Positions 40,997 through 50,166 of a stretch of DNA of 64,000 bases are shown here, piece by piece. Position 1 is the first letter of the stretch. The number at the start of each line of letters is the position of its first letter. The position numbers and the translations under genes were made by a program. The notes beneath the pieces are model-generated. The model made no database searches. It was not told the origin of the DNA and worked only from the letters and a program-made list of their open reading frames with translations. The DNA comes from Lysobacter arseniciresistens ZS79 (GTDB taxonomy: Bacteria; Pseudomonadota; Gammaproteobacteria; Xanthomonadales; Xanthomonadaceae): assembly GCF_000768335.1 (NCBI RefSeq), contig NZ_AVPT01000005.1, positions 62,001-126,000 on the forward strand, given 5' to 3'.

Positions 40997-42439
40997 TCAG
41001 GGCGCCGCGGGCAGCACGAGGCGCGCGAGCGTGCCGCCGCCGTCGCGGCTCTCCAGCGCCGGGCTGCCGCCGTGCAGCGTCGCGACTTCGGCGACGAAGC
41101 ACAGGCCCAGCCCGCTGCTGCGGCTGCCGCCACCGGGCCGGGGCAGCGAGTAGAAGCGCTCGAACACCCGCGGCAGCGCGTAGTCCGGCACACCGGGACC
41201 ACGGTCGCGGACCTCGACCACGACGTCGCCCCCGCGCGCCTGTGCCGCCAGTTCGACCACGCTGCCGTCGGGCGCGAAGTCCAGTGCGTTGTCGACCAGG
41301 TTGGCCAGCGCCTGCCGCAGCAGGAAGCGGTCGCCGGCCACCGGCGCGGGCGCGTCGGCCTCGACCTGCAGCGACACGCCGCGCTGCGCCAGCGGCGTCG
41401 CACCGGACTCGACCAGCTCCGCCGCCACCTCGCCGGCCAGCGCGGCCAGGTCGACGGTCTCGGGCCGGTCGATCCGCTGGCGGTACTCGACCGCGGCCAG
41501 CGCCAGCAGCTTGTCGATCATCTGCGCCAGCCGCTCGCTCTGGGCGCGGATGCTGGCGGCGAAGCGCGCGCGGTCGGCGTCGGGCAGCGGCGCCTCCAGC
41601 AGTTCGGCGCTGCCGCGGATCGCCGCCAGCGGGCCTTTCATCTCGTGGGTGAGCGCGTGGACGTACTGCTCGACGTACTGCTTGCCTTCCAGCCGCGCGC
41701 GCATCGTCTCCAGCGCGTCGCCCAGCTCGCCGAACTCGCCGGCGGCGCGCGGCGGGCTGGCGCGCTCGCCGGCGGTCACCGCATGCGCGTAGCGGCGCAG
41801 GCCGCCGAGCTGCCGGGCAAGCCACCACGCGGCGAGCAGGCCGACCAGCAGCGCCGCACCCATCAGCACCGCACCCCAGCGCAGGATCACGCCCTGGCTG
41901 CGTTCGATGAACGGCTGCAGGGTGCGGTTGGGCTTGGCCACCGTCAGCACGCCGACGATGGCGCCGCCGGCATCGCGGATCGGCGCCGCCACGTGCATCA
42001 CGGTCGAATCCGGGTCGTCGGCGCTGGCCGCGGTGGAGCGCGCGCCGTACTCGCCGCGCAGGGTCAGGTAGACGTCGTTCCAGCGCGAGTAGTCGGCGCC
42101 GGTGGCCTCGCCGGCGCTGTCGAACACGACGATGCCGCGTGCGTCGGTGACGTACACGCGGTAGCTGCCGGCACGCTTGTCGAACCCCCAGATGTCGGCG
42201 CCGAAGTCGCGCCCGGCCAGCGCGCGCACCCGCTGCGCGAACCGGCCGTCTGCAATGCGGCCGGCGAGGAAGTCGTCGGTCGCAAGCTCGGCCAGCAGGT
42301 TGGCGGTGTCGACCAGGCTGTCCTCCATCGCCTGCCGCACGCCGGGCTTGACCTGCTGCACGAACACCTGCGCCAGCAGCAGCGCGGCCAGCGCCACGAT
42401 GACGAAGTAGCCGAGGAAGATCCGCAGCCCGATCTTCAC
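40997..42439 (-). CDS. creC: Two-component sensor kinase CreC
   Basis: CreC (also BlrB) is an inner-membrane histidine kinase that responds to carbon shifts and to inhibition of a low-mass penicillin-binding protein. The 480-residue protein has two transmembrane helices (about 7-24 and 186-206) around a periplasmic sensor domain, a HAMP-like segment, His265 in LTHEMKGPL, and N and G boxes (ANLVDNALDFA, DRGPGVP, SSGLGLCFV). The GTG start overlaps the creB stop. Confidence 0.93.
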   Translation of the reverse strand: MKIGLRIFLGYFVIVALAALLLAQVFVQQVKPGVRQAMEDSLVDTANLLAELATDDFLAGRIADGRFAQRVRALAGRDFGADIWGFDKRAGSYRVYVTDARGIVVFDSAGEATGADYSRWNDVYLTLRGEYGARSTAASADDPDSTVMHVAAPIRDAGGAIVGVLTVAKPNRTLQPFIERSQGVILRWGAVLMGAALLVGLLAAWWLARQLGGLRRYAHAVTAGERASPPRAAGEFGELGDALETMRARLEGKQYVEQYVHALTHEMKGPLAAIRGSAELLEAPLPDADRARFAASIRAQSERLAQMIDKLLALAAVEYRQRIDRPETVDLAALAGEVAAELVESGATPLAQRGVSLQVEADAPAPVAGDRFLLRQALANLVDNALDFAPDGSVVELAAQARGGDVVVEVRDRGPGVPDYALPRVFERFYSLPRPGGGSRSSGLGLCFVAEVATLHGGSPALESRDGGGTLARLVLPAAP

Positions 42440-43146
42440 CGCCGACCGCCTTCCGCCCCGGTGCCGGTTCCGGGGTCGATCGAGTAGCCCAGCCCGCGGT
42501 GGGTGCGGATCGGGTCCGTGCCGGGCGCGGCCTCGTGCAGCTTGGCCCGCAGCGTCTTGACGTGGGTATCGACGGTGCGGTCGCCGCTGCCGGGCGCGTC
42601 GCTCCAGACCCGGTCCATCAGCTGCGCGCGCGACAGTACCGCGCCGGGGCGACGCAGCAGGGCCGCGAGCACGCCGTACTCGTAGCGCGTGAGTTCCAGC
42701 AGGCGGCCGTGGTAGCGGAAGCGCAGGCCCTCGGCGTCGTGCTCGAAGCCGCCGTGGACGGTCGTTCCGGCGACATCCCCGGCCTGGCCGGCGCGGCGCA
42801 GCACCACCCGCACCCGGGTCGCCAGCTCGCGCGGGGAGAACGGCTTGGTCACGTAGTCGTCGGCGCCGATCTCCAGGCCGAGGATGCGGTCGGCCTCGGC
42901 GCCCTGCGCGGTCAGGAAGATCACCGGCAGCGCGCGGTCGCGCCGCAGCTCACGGCACAGCGCGAACCCGCCGATGTCGGGCAGGCCGACGTCGAGCACG
43001 GCGAGGTCGAAGGATTCGGCGCGCGCGCGGCGCAGCGCCTCACCGCCGGTCAGGCAGTGGACCGCCTCGAAGCCCTCCGCGCGCAGCGCGTACGCCACGG
43101 TGTCGGCGATGGCCGGCTCGTCTTCGACAATGAGGATGCGGGGCAT
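42436..43146 (-). CDS. creB: Two-component response regulator CreB
   Basis: CreB is the OmpR-family partner of CreC and controls creD. The 236-residue protein has the receiver domain with Asp52 (LAVLDVGLPD), Lys in DYVTKPFSP and a winged helix (TRYEYGVLAALL, RAQLMDRVW, TVDTHVKTLRAKL). The ATG at 43146 gives the normal start [12 protein letters not shown]. The order creB-creC-creD is standard. Confidence 0.94.
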   Translation of the reverse strand: MPRILIVEDEPAIADTVAYALRAEGFEAVHCLTGGEALRRARAESFDLAVLDVGLPDIGGFALCRELRRDRALPVIFLTAQGAEADRILGLEIGADDYVTKPFSPRELATRVRVVLRRAGQAGDVAGTTVHGGFEHDAEGLRFRYHGRLLELTRYEYGVLAALLRRPGAVLSRAQLMDRVWSDAPGSGDRTVDTHVKTLRAKLHEAAPGTDPIRTHRGLGYSIDPGTGTGAEGGRR

Positions 43147-43222
43147 GGCGTGCGCGGTCGCGAATGTCGTCCCCGCGGAGGATAGCCGGCGCCGCGGGTC
43201 GCGCCGCGGGTCGCACCGCAAG

Positions 43223-43882
43223 TCAGCGGGTGCGCTCCAGCGGCCGCAGCCACGCGGTCAGCGTGTGCGCCACCTCGCCGGCACCCGGTTCGGGCCAGTC
43301 CAGCGTGACCGTGACCGTCTCGCGCGGGGCATAGCCTCGCTTGCGCCAGAACTCGGTACGGTCGCGCCCGAACGGCGGCCGCAGCGGGTGTGTCGCCGGC
43401 CGGTCGACCGCGAGGAACGCGGTGCAGTCGAACCCGCCCAGTCCGCGCGCGTGCGATTCGCGTTCGTCGAAGAAACGGTGCCCGAGGCCGCGCCCGCGCC
43501 ACGGCGCCGCGAGCATCGAATCGCGCAGCAGGAACACCCGCGACGGGTCGAGCCCGGCCGCGCGGAACGGTTCGCGGATCGCCTCGCACTCGTCCGCCAG
43601 CGGCAGTCCGGTCGACGCGCCGACCAGGGTGGCGCCGTCGGACACCAGCACCGCCACGCTGCGCCACGACGCCACGCATGGCGCGATTGCCTGCAGCGCG
43701 TGCAGCTCGTCGCCCGCATACAGGCTCGGCCATTCCCGCAGCACCTGCTGGCGAAGACGCGTGATCGCACCGACGCGGGGACCGATCGCCTGTCCGACAG
43801 ACAGCTGCACGCTGGCGGTGCGCGCGGCCGGATGGTCGTGGTGCCCGGCGGCAACGGTGAGTGGCGTCATGGCAGGCGGCAT
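43223..43882 (-). CDS. GNAT-like acetyltransferase
   Basis: The 219-residue protein has a GNAT core: PWRGRGLGHRFFDERESHA is the acetyl-CoA-binding Arg/Gly loop, followed by EFWRKRGYAP. Upstream lies a REPFRAAGLDPSRVFLLRDS stretch typical of a group of uncharacterised GNATs. The ATG at 43882 has AGGGA 7 bases upstream and is preferred over the ATG at 43870. The substrate is unknown. It lies upstream of creB on the same strand (gap 76 bases) and could be the first gene of that transcript. Confidence 0.78.
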   Translation of the reverse strand: MPPAMTPLTVAAGHHDHPAARTASVQLSVGQAIGPRVGAITRLRQQVLREWPSLYAGDELHALQAIAPCVASWRSVAVLVSDGATLVGASTGLPLADECEAIREPFRAAGLDPSRVFLLRDSMLAAPWRGRGLGHRFFDERESHARGLGGFDCTAFLAVDRPATHPLRPPFGRDRTEFWRKRGYAPRETVTVTLDWPEPGAGEVAHTLTAWLRPLERTR

Positions 43883-43984
43883 CGTCGATCCCTGGCGTAG
43901 TGGGTCACCCGGGACATACCCGGCTGGGTCGGGAGTTTGAACGCAAACCACTCCGGGCGCCGGCCGCCGCGCTACCCTTCCGCG

Positions 43985-44842
43985 ATGAACTACCGCCACG
44001 CCTTCCATGCCGGCAACCACGCCGACGTGCTCAAGCACGTCGTGCTGCTGTCCCTGTGCGACGCGCTGACCGCCAAGCCGGCACCGCTGTTCGCGATGGA
44101 CACCCACGCCGGCCGCGGCCTGTACGCGCTCGACAGCGCATCGGCGCAGCGCACCGGGGAGGCCGAGGGCGGCATCGCCCGGTTGATCGCCGAGGCGCCC
44201 CGGCACCCCGCCATCACCCGCTACCTGGCCGCGGTGCGCGCCTGCCGCAACGGGCATGGCGGCACCGCCTACCCGGGCTCGCCGTGGCTGCTCGCGCATG
44301 CGCTACGCGAGCAGGACCGCATCGCCGCCTGCGAGCTGATGCCCGAGGAGGCCGGCCAGCTGAAGGCCAACTTCGCCGCCGACCCGCGCGTGGCGACGCA
44401 TGCGCGCGACGGCTACGCCGCGATGAAGGCGTTGCTGCCGCCACGCATCGGCGAGACCCGCTTCGCCCGCGGACTGGTGCTGGTCGACCCGCCGTACGAG
44501 GCGCAACTGGAGGAATTCGACCGCATCCTCGCGGCACTGCGTGACGCACTCGGCCGCTGGCCGCAGGGCACCTACGCCGTGTGGTACCCGATCAAGCGGC
44601 GGCGGTCGCTACAGCCGTTCTTCCGCCGCGCCGCGACGCTGCCGGGGAAGGGCGTGCTGGTGGCCGAACTGATGGTCCACCCCGACGACTCGCCGCTGCG
44701 CATGAACGGCAGCGGCATGCTGCTGGTCAATCCGCCGTGGCAGTTCGACCAGCTGCTGGGCGAGGTGTCGCCACGGCTGCAGCACGCACTCGCCGGGACC
44801 GGTGCCTCGTCGCGGGTGGAGTGGCTTAAGCAGCCGGCCTGA
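43985..44842 (+). CDS. rlmJ: 23S rRNA (adenine-2030-N6)-methyltransferase RlmJ
   Basis: RlmJ methylates A2030 in 23S rRNA. The 285-residue protein starts MNYRHAFHAGNHADVLKHVV, the family hallmark, has a SAM site around AMDTHAGRGLYAL and the catalytic DPPY motif in VLVDPPYEAQLEEF. Length matches E. coli RlmJ (280). It is convergent with opgH (gap 21 bases). Confidence 0.95.
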   Translation: MNYRHAFHAGNHADVLKHVVLLSLCDALTAKPAPLFAMDTHAGRGLYALDSASAQRTGEAEGGIARLIAEAPRHPAITRYLAAVRACRNGHGGTAYPGSPWLLAHALREQDRIAACELMPEEAGQLKANFAADPRVATHARDGYAAMKALLPPRIGETRFARGLVLVDPPYEAQLEEFDRILAALRDALGRWPQGTYAVWYPIKRRRSLQPFFRRAATLPGKGVLVAELMVHPDDSPLRMNGSGMLLVNPPWQFDQLLGEVSPRLQHALAGTGASSRVEWLKQPA

Positions 44843-44863
44843 ACGAACCCGCTCGCACGCCCG

Positions 44864-46867
44864 TCAGCCGCCCTTCGCTCCGAGGCGCGCGGCCAGCGAC
44901 ACATCCTTGTCGCGCAGCCAGGCCATGGCCACGGCCGCGCGTTCGCGCAGCCACTCCGGCGGCTGCGGCAACGACGGCAACCGCAGCGACTGCGGCGACG
45001 CCCACGGGTTGCCACGCAGGCCCTGGGCCCGCGCCAGTACCGGCGGTGGGGTCGATTCCTCCGGCGTGCGGAAGATGCCGGCGCGCCGCAGCCAGCGGCT
45101 CGGCGACGGCGCCGAAGTCAGCGCCACCAGCGGGATCGACAGGATCATCCCGCCCAGCACCGGACTCATCCACAGCGCCAGCGGCGGCGACACCAGGGTG
45201 GCCGCGACCGCCAGCAGCACGCCGCAGAGGGTCACGCCGCCGTACTGGCGCACCAGCCCCCACCACGGCAGCGTGCCGTCGTCGCGACGCTGGCTTTCCC
45301 AGCCCGAGTCGCGCCCCGCCAGCACCTCCAGCACCCCGCGCGACTGCACGTACATCGTGATCGGCGCCATCAACGTGGTCAGCGCGGTCTCCAGCAGCAG
45401 GCCGCCGAGCATGCGCCGGGCGCCGCCGCAGCCGCGCCGCGCCCACGGGTCGAAGAAGGTCAGCAGGAAGCCGAGCAGCTTGGGCCCGATCAGCAGCAGC
45501 ATGGTCAGGCCGAACACCCACAGGAACCGTGCCTGCGCCTCCCGCCCCACAGTTTCGGGGACGGAACCGACCGCGGCCCACTCGCCGGACATCGTCATCA
45601 GCAGTCCGATCACGATCAGCATCGCCCAGATCGGGGCGGTGATGTAGTGGCCGATGCCGGTCACCAGGTGCCAGCGGCTGAGCCAGTGCAGGCCGCGCGC
45701 GGGCAGCACGCCGGCGTGCTGCAGGTTGCCCTGGCACCAGCGACGGTCGCGCACCAGCATGTCGGTCAGCGACGGCGGCCCTTCCTCGAAGCTGCCGCCC
45801 AGGCCGGGCACCAGGTGCACCGCCCAGCCGCCACGGCGCAGCAGCGCCGCTTCGACGAAGTCGTGGCTCAGGATCGCGCCGCCGAACGGCTTGCGCCCCG
45901 GCATCGCCGGCAGCCCGGCACAGCCGGCGAAGGCCGCGGTGCGGATGATCGCGTTGTGGCCCCAGTAGTTGCCGTCGGTGCCGTGCCACCAGGCATTGCC
46001 GGTGGCCAGCACGCGGCCGTACACCCGCCCGGCGAACTGCTGCATGCGGGCGAACACGGTGTTGCCGTTGACCACGACCGGCAGGGTCTGGATCAGGCCG
46101 ACGCCGGAGTGGCGCTCCATCGCCATCGCCAGCCGCACGATCGACTTGCCGGTCATCAGGCTGTCGGCGTCGAGGATCAGCATCTGCGGGTACGCGCCGC
46201 CGAACCGCCGCACCCACTCGGCGATGTTGCCGGCCTTGCGTTCGTGGTTGTCGGCGCGCAGGCGGTAGTACAGCGGCGAGCCGCCGTCGATGCGCCGCCG
46301 CAGCGCCGCGAACGCACCGGCCTCGCGGATGCGGATTTCGGGACGGGTGGTGTCGCTGAGGATGAAGAAGTCGAAATCACAGGCGCGGCCGGTGCGGGCC
46401 AGCGACTCGTGGATCGCCTGCACGCCGGCCATCAGCCGCTCGGGGTCCTCGTTGTAGGTCGGCACCAGCAACGCGGTACGGGTGCGCAACGCCGGCAGCG
46501 GTCCGCCGTCGATCAGGCCGAGCCTGCCGCGCCGGCGGTAGCCGTGGACGATGATGGCGAAGCCCGCCAGCGCACTGGCGAAGCTCTGCGCGACGAACAC
46601 GAACAGCACCGCGAACAGCGCCAGGCCGAGGTACTCCAGCGCGTACAGGCCGTTGCTGGCCAGCGCCCAGGCCAGTTGCCCGGTGGCGGTGGCGGTGAGC
46701 ACGGCGGTGCCGCCGAAGACCCACGCGCGGCGCCAGCGGATGTGCACCGGCGCGCCGGGCAGCGGCGGTGCCGGCGCGGCGTCGTCGAAGGATTGCACCG
46801 GCATCGCCAGTGGCGCCTCGGCCGGCAGCAGCGGCGCGCCCAGGTCGTGGCCGGGGGAAGGGGTCAT
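44864..46867 (-). CDS. opgH: Glucans biosynthesis glucosyltransferase H
   Basis: OpgH (MdoH; HrpM in plant pathogens) is an inner-membrane GT2 enzyme that makes the beta-1,2-glucan backbone of osmoregulated periplasmic glucans from UDP-glucose. The 667-residue protein has two N-terminal helices (about 50-100), a cytoplasmic GT domain with LVPTYNEDPER, ILDADSLMTG, a HDFVEA acidic motif and RDRRWCQGN (QxxRW type), then about five further helices. The ATG at 46867 overlaps the opgD stop; an ATG 9 bases earlier is possible. Confidence 0.93.
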   Translation of the reverse strand: MTPSPGHDLGAPLLPAEAPLAMPVQSFDDAAPAPPLPGAPVHIRWRRAWVFGGTAVLTATATGQLAWALASNGLYALEYLGLALFAVLFVFVAQSFASALAGFAIIVHGYRRRGRLGLIDGGPLPALRTRTALLVPTYNEDPERLMAGVQAIHESLARTGRACDFDFFILSDTTRPEIRIREAGAFAALRRRIDGGSPLYYRLRADNHERKAGNIAEWVRRFGGAYPQMLILDADSLMTGKSIVRLAMAMERHSGVGLIQTLPVVVNGNTVFARMQQFAGRVYGRVLATGNAWWHGTDGNYWGHNAIIRTAAFAGCAGLPAMPGRKPFGGAILSHDFVEAALLRRGGWAVHLVPGLGGSFEEGPPSLTDMLVRDRRWCQGNLQHAGVLPARGLHWLSRWHLVTGIGHYITAPIWAMLIVIGLLMTMSGEWAAVGSVPETVGREAQARFLWVFGLTMLLLIGPKLLGFLLTFFDPWARRGCGGARRMLGGLLLETALTTLMAPITMYVQSRGVLEVLAGRDSGWESQRRDDGTLPWWGLVRQYGGVTLCGVLLAVAATLVSPPLALWMSPVLGGMILSIPLVALTSAPSPSRWLRRAGIFRTPEESTPPPVLARAQGLRGNPWASPQSLRLPSLPQPPEWLRERAAVAMAWLRDKDVSLAARLGAKGG

Positions 46868-48378
46868 CGCAGCCATCGGTACAGCCAGGTCTCGGAGAGG
46901 GGTTTGCCGTCGCGGCCGAGCACGCGCGCCTGCAGTTCGGACACGTCGGCGGCGCCGGGTTCGAGCAGAAAGGCCGCGCGCCAGCCGCCGGCCTCGGGGT
47001 TGGCGTGGACCACCGCGCTGCCGATCGTGCCGGCACTGGCGGTGACATCGAGGCGGGCCGACGCCGGGTCCAGCGTCGCCAGCGCGTCGCCTTCGAGGTC
47101 GAGCACGAACTCACGCCCGCGGCCGCCCGGCGCCGCACCGGCGCGCGTGCGCGCGACGCGTGCCAGCGCCGGTTGCCACCGGTGCCCGTCGCCCCAGTGC
47201 AGGCGGTAGCCGAAGCGGTGCTCGCGGCCGGCGCGCAGTGCGCGGTGCGGCCGCCAGAACGCGACGATATTGTCCTGGTACTCGTCGGCGGTGGGGATCT
47301 CGAACAGATGCACGCGGCCGTCGCCCCAGCCGTCGCCGGGCTCCACCCACAGGCCCGGACGCTGGTGGTAGCGCGCTTCGCTGTCGCCGTAGTCCGCGTA
47401 GCGGCGCTTGCGCTGCATCAGGCCGAAGCCGCGGACATCGTCGAAGGTGCTCTCCTGCAGTGTGCGCGGGTTCTGCAGCGGCCGCCACGCGGGCGAGCCG
47501 TCGCGCCCAAGCAGCGCCAGGCCGTCGGAGTCGTGCACCGCGTCGCGGTAGTCGTCGATGCCGGCGCGGTCGCCGGCGTCGAAGTAGTACATGCTGGTCA
47601 GCGGCGCGATGCCGACGGTGTCCAGCGCCACCCGCGGGTACAGCCGCGCGTCGACCTCCATCAGCGTCTCCGCGCCGGGGTGCACGACGAACCGGTAGGC
47701 GCCGGCCACCGAGGCGCTGTCGAGCAGCGCGTGGATCACCAGCGCCTCGGCACCGGGTTGCGGCCGCTCGATCCAGAACCGGGTGAAGCGCGGAAACTCC
47801 TCGCCCGCCGGGTCGCCGGTGCCCAGCGCCAGCCCGCGCGCCGACAGCCCGTAGACCTGTCCGCGGGCAACCGCGCGGAAGTAGCTCGCGCCGAGGAAGG
47901 CGCAGACCTCGTCGAGGTAGTCGGGCGTGTTGATCGCCGCATGCGCGCGGAAGCCGGCAAAGCCGATGTCGCCAGCCGACGCGGCTTCCTCCGCGCTGCG
48001 GCCGAAGTCGAACTGCCCGGCCCGGTACGGCACCGGCACCGCCTGTCCGTCGACCACCTGGTCGATGCGCACGCGCTCGCGGTGGACCGAGCCGCGGTGG
48101 AAGAACTGCAGCTCGAAGCCGCGCCCGTCACCGCGCCACAGCGACTCGGCGGGACGGAAGCGGATGTCGCGCCAGCGGTCGTAGTCGGCGCCGGCCAGCC
48201 ACGCCGGCAGGTCGCGCGACGGCGGCACGAACGGCGCCGCCGCCAGCGCGCGCGCCAGCCGCGCGACGGTGCGATCGTCGAAGGGCTCGGCCTCCGCCAC
48301 CGCGCCCCGGGCAACGCCCGGCAGGGCGCAGGCGAGCGGGAGCCACAGCGCGGCCTTCAGCAGCTGGCGTCGGTGCAA
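46864..48378 (-). CDS. opgD: Glucan biosynthesis protein D/G (Tat-type, OpgD-like)
   Basis: OpgD/OpgG proteins act in the periplasm on the glucan made by OpgH, shaping branching and length. The 504-residue protein begins with HRRQLLKAALWLPLACALPG, a twin-arginine signal, which fits OpgD rather than the Sec-exported OpgG. Family marks include RFRPAESLW, FELQFFHRGSV, NTPDYLDEVCAFLGASYFRA and SPLTSMYYF-like text (APLTSMYYFDAG). The start is TTG. Pairing with opgH by a 4-base overlap means it may do the OpgG job here. Confidence 0.88.
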   Translation of the reverse strand: MHRRQLLKAALWLPLACALPGVARGAVAEAEPFDDRTVARLARALAAAPFVPPSRDLPAWLAGADYDRWRDIRFRPAESLWRGDGRGFELQFFHRGSVHRERVRIDQVVDGQAVPVPYRAGQFDFGRSAEEAASAGDIGFAGFRAHAAINTPDYLDEVCAFLGASYFRAVARGQVYGLSARGLALGTGDPAGEEFPRFTRFWIERPQPGAEALVIHALLDSASVAGAYRFVVHPGAETLMEVDARLYPRVALDTVGIAPLTSMYYFDAGDRAGIDDYRDAVHDSDGLALLGRDGSPAWRPLQNPRTLQESTFDDVRGFGLMQRKRRYADYGDSEARYHQRPGLWVEPGDGWGDGRVHLFEIPTADEYQDNIVAFWRPHRALRAGREHRFGYRLHWGDGHRWQPALARVARTRAGAAPGGRGREFVLDLEGDALATLDPASARLDVTASAGTIGSAVVHANPEAGGWRAAFLLEPGAADVSELQARVLGRDGKPLSETWLYRWLR

Positions 48379-48464
48379 GGGGGAACCTGCAGTGCAAACA
48401 AACGCGCGACCTTACGGCCGCGCGCGTCAAGGGGGCGCGAAAGCGCGCCGGCCGTCTCCGGGGT

Positions 48465-49400
48465 TCAGGCCAGCGGCTGCGGGGCGTCGTGGCTGTCGGT
48501 GCAGTCGGGCTCGAAGAAGCTCCAGCGCACCTCCGGGAAGGCCTGCTTCAGCGCCTTCTCGACCACGTTGATCTCCGCCACCATCGCCTGCACGTCGCGC
48601 GCGGGACGCATCCGCGCCTTGGTCGCGACCATCGCCTCGTTGCCCAGTTGCAGGGTGATCAGGTTGAGCACCTGCTCGATCTCCGGGCGGCCATCGAGGA
48701 ACTGCTTGATCTGCGCCTGCCGCTCGGGGTCGACGCTCTGGCCGATCAGCATCGCCTTGACCTCGATCGCCACGAACACCGCCACCACGATCAGCAGCGC
48801 GCCGATGCCGATGGTGCCGATTGCGTCCCACAGCGGGTTGCCGGTGACCATCGTCGCGACCACCGCGATCAGCGCGAACACCAGGCCCAACAGCGCCGCG
48901 AGGTCCTCGCCGAAGATCACCACCAGTTCGGCCTGGCGGCTCTCGCGGAACCAGCGCCACATGCTGCGCTCGCCGCGGGACTTGTTGACCTCCTGGATAC
49001 AGGTCCGCATCGAGATCCCCTCGACGATGATGCCGAAGGTCAGCACGCCGACCGCCCACCACAGGCTGCTGCCGGCGCCGACCTCGTCCGCCTGCAGTTT
49101 GTGGATGCCCTCGTACAGCGAGAACATGCCGCCGACGGTGAACAGCATCACCGCGACCAGGAAAGACCAGAAGTAGATCGCCTTGCCGTAGCCCAGCGGG
49201 TACTCCGGTGACGGCGGCGCCTTGGCCTGCTTGAGGCCGAGCAGCAGCAGGCCCTGGTTGCCGCAGTCGGCCAGCGAGTGGACGGTCTCGGCGAGCATCG
49301 CGCTGGAGCCGGTGAAGAACGCCGCGGTGCCCTTCGCGACGGCGATCGCGAAGTTGGCGCCCAGGGCGTAATAGATCGCGCGCGAGGAATTGCCTGCCAT
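48465..49400 (-). CDS. Cation diffusion facilitator family transporter (ZnT9/SLC30A9-like)
   Basis: The 311-residue protein has six transmembrane helices and a C-terminal cytoplasmic domain as in CDF metal/proton antiporters. Helix 2 keeps VHSLAD (His41, Asp45). Helix 5, where HxxxD is usual, reads FGEDLAALLG (Glu165, Asp166), as in the SLC30A9-like branch. Metal specificity cannot be read; Zn2+ is the likely guess. It is 86 bases upstream of opgD on the same strand, and the functional link is unclear. Confidence 0.85.
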   Translation of the reverse strand: MAGNSSRAIYYALGANFAIAVAKGTAAFFTGSSAMLAETVHSLADCGNQGLLLLGLKQAKAPPSPEYPLGYGKAIYFWSFLVAVMLFTVGGMFSLYEGIHKLQADEVGAGSSLWWAVGVLTFGIIVEGISMRTCIQEVNKSRGERSMWRWFRESRQAELVVIFGEDLAALLGLVFALIAVVATMVTGNPLWDAIGTIGIGALLIVVAVFVAIEVKAMLIGQSVDPERQAQIKQFLDGRPEIEQVLNLITLQLGNEAMVATKARMRPARDVQAMVAEINVVEKALKQAFPEVRWSFFEPDCTDSHDAPQPLA

Positions 49401-49541
49401 GGTCGATCCCGGGTGAGTGCTGTTCGAAGGCGGCGGAGTCTAGCACCGCTCCCCGTGTCGACCCGGTGGGCGGCCCGGCGTTACGCGGTCGTGAGTGTTG
49501 AATGAAGAAGGCGCAACGGGGGCCTATGCCACTATCTCCCC

Positions 49542-50087
49542 ATGGCCACGCGCGAACGCCTTCCCCCCTGGCACGAACGCCAACGTCTGCCCAACGGCCG
49601 CGAGGTGCTGATCCGTCCGATCCGCCCGGAGGATGCCGAACCGTTGCGCGCCGGCTTCGCCCTGCTGGAACCGGAGGAGGTGCGCCAGCGCTTCCTCAGT
49701 TCACTGCGCGAGTTGCCGGCCGAGGACGCCGAGCGGTTCACGCGGATCAACCCCAAGAACGAGTTCGCGCTGGTCGCGGCCGAGCCGCTGCCCCCCGGCG
49801 AGGCGCTGGTCGGCGCGGTGGCGCGGATCTCGGTCGACCCGGACGGCCGCGCCGGCGAGTTCGCCATCCTGGTCAGCCACTACATCGCCAACATGGGCCT
49901 CGGCCGCTACCTGATGACCCGGCTGGTGAAGTGGGCCAAGGGCAAGAAACTCGAACGGATCTACGGCGACGTGTTCGAGCACAACCACCCGATGCTGTCG
50001 CTGGCCGAGTCGCTGGGTTTCGAGCGCGAATCGCAGGACGACGCACTGGTGCGGGTGGTGCTGCGGCTCAAGCCGGCCGCGGCGTAG
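49542..50087 (+). CDS. GNAT family N-acetyltransferase
   Basis: The 181-residue protein has a GNAT fold similar to the C-terminal domain of the Pat/YfiQ protein acetyltransferases: VLIRPIRPEDAEPL, RFTRINPKNEFALVA, and the acetyl-CoA loop VSHYIANMGLGRYLM, then FEHNHPMLSLAESLGF. It could acetylate proteins or a small molecule; nothing in the sequence decides. It stands alone upstream of mfd. Confidence 0.83.
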   Translation: MATRERLPPWHERQRLPNGREVLIRPIRPEDAEPLRAGFALLEPEEVRQRFLSSLRELPAEDAERFTRINPKNEFALVAAEPLPPGEALVGAVARISVDPDGRAGEFAILVSHYIANMGLGRYLMTRLVKWAKGKKLERIYGDVFEHNHPMLSLAESLGFERESQDDALVRVVLRLKPAAA

Positions 50088-50166
50088 CCGGTTGAAACGA
50101 CCCCGGCCGCCGGGCCCCGACGGTACACCCGGTCCGCGCGGCCGCATCGGCTAAAATCGCCGGTCC

